A stretch of DNA of 22,415 nucleotides. Origin: Paracrocinitomix sp040880585 (lineage in GTDB: Bacteria > Bacteroidota > Bacteroidia > Flavobacteriales_D > Crocinitomicaceae). Each line of letters begins with the position of its first letter. Position 1 is the first letter of the stretch. A model generated the notes under the pieces. The model was not told where the DNA came from, made no database searches, and saw nothing but the letters and a program-made list of their open reading frames with translations. The position numbers and the translations under genes are program-made. Shown here one piece after another: positions 19,628 through 22,415 of this stretch. The stretch is from NCBI GenBank assembly GCA_040880585.1, contig JBBDID010000038.1, positions 1 through 22,415 on the forward strand, in the 5' to 3' direction.

Positions 19628-22153
19628 CTAGTTAACATCTGCAAGAAAAAGTTCCAGAGCGACTAAATCTGTAATTAACACCTCTCTGGCTTTACTTCCT
19701 TTAAAGGGACCAATTACTCCTGCAGCTTCCAGTTGATCTATGATTCTTCCTGCGCGGTTGTATCCAATCTTAAGTTTTCTTTGCAATAAAGATGCCGAAC
19801 CCTGTTGATGGGTGACCAAAACTTTTGCTGCCTCTTCAAATAAGTCATCTTTTTCATCCATGTTCATGTCTGAACTTTCTTCAGTCTCACTTACATATTC
19901 AGGTAACATCATGGCATCCGGATACGCTCTTTGATCGCCGATATACTCACAAATCTTTTCAACTTCAGGGGTGTCAACGAAGGCGCATTGTAAGCGGGTG
20001 ATGTCATTGCCAAAAGAGATCAACATATCTCCCCGTCCAATCAATTGATCGGCACCTTGTGCATCTAGAATCGTTCGTGAATCAATTTTAGACAATACCC
20101 TGAATGCAATTCGTGCAGGGAAGTTGGCTTTAATCATACCGGTAATGACATTAACAGAAGGACGTTGTGTAGCGACAATTAAATGAATCCCGATAGCTCG
20201 TGCTAATTGCGCCAATCGTGCAATCGGATGCTCAATTTCTTTTCCTGCGGTCATGATCAAATCTGCAAACTCATCAATTACCACCACAATATAAGGTAAA
20301 TAGCGGTGACCGTTTTCTGGATTTAATTTTCGTTTGGAGAATTTTTTATTATACTCTTTAATGTTCCGCACATGCGCTTCTTTAAGTAAATCATAACGTT
20401 CGTCCATCTCCATGCAGAGCGAATTCATGGTGTTGACCACTTTACTTGTATCGGTTATAATGGCATCTTCTTCACCAGGTAATTTGGCTAAAAAATGACG
20501 TTCAATTTTGTTGTAAAGCGTTAGCTCTACTTTTTTTGGATCTACCAATACAAATTTTACTTGTGCCGGATGTTTTTTATAGAGCAATGAAACAAGAATG
20601 GCATTAATTCCTACTGATTTTCCCTGTCCGGTGGCTCCCGCAGCAAGAAGGTGAGGGGCTTTGGCCAAATCAAAAATAAATGTCTCATTAGAAATTGTTT
20701 TACCCAATACTATAGGCAACTCCATATCGGTATTCTGGAATTTCTCTGAGGCGATCATGGCACGCATTGACACGATATTGGGATCTGAATTGGGAACCTC
20801 TATACCAATTGTTCCTTTTCCGGGGATGGGGGCAATGATACGGATTCCATTAGCGGCTAAACTCAAAGCAATATCATCTGACAAGTTTTTGATCTTTGAA
20901 ATTCGTACTCCCGGTGCCGGAATGATTTCATACAAAGTAACGGTGGGACCAACTGTTGCCTTAATTTTAGAGATTTCAATCTTATAATGCCCGAGCGCCT
21001 CAACAATTCGATTTTTGTTTTCTTCAAGCTCTTCTTTGTTTATATTCAGTTGTCCACTTCCATGTTTTTCCAGCAAATCAATTGGAGGTAGTTTATAAGA
21101 AGACAGGTCAAGCTTTGGATCATATTCTCCAAATTTTTCAAGTGTTGTATTGATTTCACTGTCACTGAGTGTTTTTTCATCAGATTTAGCTACTTCTACT
21201 TTAAAATCTTCGTCATCCTCTTCATCTTCTGCTTGATTGTTATTTTCCTCCGCTTCATCATTCTCTGCTATATCCCCTTCATCTTCATCCCCTTCTTCTT
21301 CATTCCCTTCTTCAAAATCAATCTCTTCACTCACATCATCCGTTTCTATTTCGGATTCCTTAATGGTGTTGACCACCTTAATGTCTAGCTCTCCTTCAGG
21401 ATTCTCTTGAGATGATTTTTCTTTTTTCTTCGGAAGTAAAAAGTGCAGTTGATTGGCTAATTTTCTAAAATCAGGGTTGAATAAAAGAACAACAGTAATG
21501 AATGTGATAGCGGTCAAAAATAAAAATGCCCCAAAACTTCCTACGGTTAACTTGAGCCATGCATTGAATTCATATCCAAAAGCCCCGCCGTAAGGAAAAG
21601 ATGTTTCAACAGTAATAAACCCCAGACATAGAGATAGAATAACAATCCCGATTAGGGAGTTGCCTATCGTTCGACCCAGGGGTAAAATTTTTATCCGGAA
21701 TAAAAGGTAGATGCCAAGAACAATAAACATAAGTGGAAAAAGAAAAGAAGATAATCCAAACCACTCATAGATAAATTGATGAGAAATCCATGCTCCGAAT
21801 TTCCCCAGATGATTACCAACCAGAAGTTCTTCCCCACTAAATAGAAATCCACCAAGTTCCTGATTCATGACGAGGTTCTGATCTTCTTTCCAGGTGAATA
21901 GATAAGAGATAAAAGCGAGTAGCAGATAAAATGAAAACAGCAGAAAGAAAGCTCCTACGGATAAGTTCAATTTTCTGTTTTTTTCACTGAACAGTTGCTC
22001 CAGAGGTTTTAAAAGATTTATTTTCCTAGCCGATTTATCTCTGCTTCCCTCATTTTTTGGCGATTTTTTTCTCAAACGGCGTTTTCTTTTCGAATCCCCG
22101 TCGATCTTCACGTCTGCCTCTTGCTCAATGTATTCGTTTGCTCCCGTAGCCAT
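19628..22153 (-). CDS. ftsK: DNA translocase FtsK
   Basis: An 841-aa protein of the FtsK/SpoIIIE family that pumps chromosome ends through the division septum and activates dimer resolution. Four membrane helices lie in the first 230 residues (about 63-87, 133-153, 165-184, 203-225). A strongly acidic linker (about 265-330) follows, then the alpha/beta motor domain with Walker A GATGQGKS (506-513) and Walker B VVVIDEFAD (623-631). The C-terminal gamma winged helix (about 775-828; GSASLLQRKLKIGYNRAGRIIDQLE) recognises polarity sequences. Length is normal, with a shorter linker than in E. coli. ATG start at 22153. Confidence 0.96.
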   Translation of the reverse strand: MATGANEYIEQEADVKIDGDSKRKRRLRKKSPKNEGSRDKSARKINLLKPLEQLFSEKNRKLNLSVGAFFLLFSFYLLLAFISYLFTWKEDQNLVMNQELGGFLFSGEELLVGNHLGKFGAWISHQFIYEWFGLSSFLFPLMFIVLGIYLLFRIKILPLGRTIGNSLIGIVILSLCLGFITVETSFPYGGAFGYEFNAWLKLTVGSFGAFLFLTAITFITVVLLFNPDFRKLANQLHFLLPKKKEKSSQENPEGELDIKVVNTIKESEIETDDVSEEIDFEEGNEEEGDEDEGDIAENDEAEENNNQAEDEEDDEDFKVEVAKSDEKTLSDSEINTTLEKFGEYDPKLDLSSYKLPPIDLLEKHGSGQLNINKEELEENKNRIVEALGHYKIEISKIKATVGPTVTLYEIIPAPGVRISKIKNLSDDIALSLAANGIRIIAPIPGKGTIGIEVPNSDPNIVSMRAMIASEKFQNTDMELPIVLGKTISNETFIFDLAKAPHLLAAGATGQGKSVGINAILVSLLYKKHPAQVKFVLVDPKKVELTLYNKIERHFLAKLPGEEDAIITDTSKVVNTMNSLCMEMDERYDLLKEAHVRNIKEYNKKFSKRKLNPENGHRYLPYIVVVIDEFADLIMTAGKEIEHPIARLAQLARAIGIHLIVATQRPSVNVITGMIKANFPARIAFRVLSKIDSRTILDAQGADQLIGRGDMLISFGNDITRLQCAFVDTPEVEKICEYIGDQRAYPDAMMLPEYVSETEESSDMNMDEKDDLFEEAAKVLVTHQQGSASLLQRKLKIGYNRAGRIIDQLEAAGVIGPFKGSKAREVLITDLVALELFLADVN

Positions 22154-22348
22154 GTTACTAGTAAATGAACTACGAAATTACCAATAATCTCTATGCCTTA
22201 TAAGGGAAGAAGCAGCTTCGTTTCAACAGATAGATGTTAGTTTAAATTAAATTCTATGTTTTTCCTTTTAGATAGCTCACTATATAATGGGCTTCGTCGG
22301 CAATAAAAAAGGATAGATCGAAAAACCAAAAAAAGCAGCGATTAAAAG

Positions 22349-22378
22349 TTTGTAAGAAATAAAAAGGGGCTATCTTTG
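22349..22378 (+). promoter_or_regulatory. Promoter reading out of the right end
   Basis: TTTG at 22349-22352, 18 bases, then TATCTTTG at 22371-22378: the only full -33/-7 Bacteroidota promoter in the window with near-ideal spacing. It points right, away from ftsK, to a gene beyond 22415. The rest of 22154-22415 shows no gene. Confidence 0.65.
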
Positions 22379-22415
22379 CCCTCTGTTTTATTCAAAACGT
22401 TGAAGAGTTGGGGGG

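Overview
The window reads as chromosomal DNA of a member of the Bacteroidota, most likely a marine or freshwater flavobacterium. The evidence is type IX secretion (T9SS) C-terminal sorting domains on several secreted proteins, lipoproteins with a Cys-Lys-Lys start, promoters with a TAnnTTTG -7 box, the ftsK-lolA gene pair, a low-GC sequence and many short palindromic intergenic repeats. No rRNA, tRNA, CRISPR array, complete insertion sequence or prophage was found.

Left part (1-3560): two tandem units, each a T9SS-sorted secreted protein followed by two paralogous small lipoproteins, with 4-base ATGA overlaps at every real gene junction. Unit 1 enters from outside the window. Unit 2 has lost the 5' end of its secreted-protein gene, and its last lipoprotein gene is cut by a 90-bp palindromic repeat. 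A second copy of that repeat lies 854 bp further on, so the two copies bracket one reverse-strand gene for a secreted protein of unknown function. pyrR-pyrB, a family 16 glycoside hydrolase, a STAS-domain protein and a GlcD-type FAD oxidase follow on the + strand to 7898.

The 600-bp gap 7899-8501 is packed with repeats: a MITE-like element with 35-bp inverted ends, a 77-bp palindrome, a 60-bp hairpin and a partial third copy of the MITE end.

Centre (8502-14257, all minus strand): a coherent predicted envelope-stress regulon. A short AraC-type regulator is followed by an outer-membrane beta-barrel protein, a 51-aa lmo0937-type membrane protein, two YtxH-domain proteins, a holin-like membrane protein and a hypothetical protein. 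Next come a DUF3494 (ice-binding-like) lipoprotein and a secreted double-DUF3494 protein with a T9SS tail. Three promoters here share one architecture: two TGATGTAA-like half-sites exactly 21 bp apart, the proximal one exactly 26 bp from the TTTG of the -7 box. This is the most interesting signal in the window, and I propose the neighbouring AraC protein as its regulator.

Right part (14564-22415): small membrane and secreted proteins of unknown function, a GNAT-nitrilase fusion, a further T9SS protein, an orphan C-terminal scrap of a TolC-family gene, lolA and ftsK. A promoter at the far right reads out of the window.
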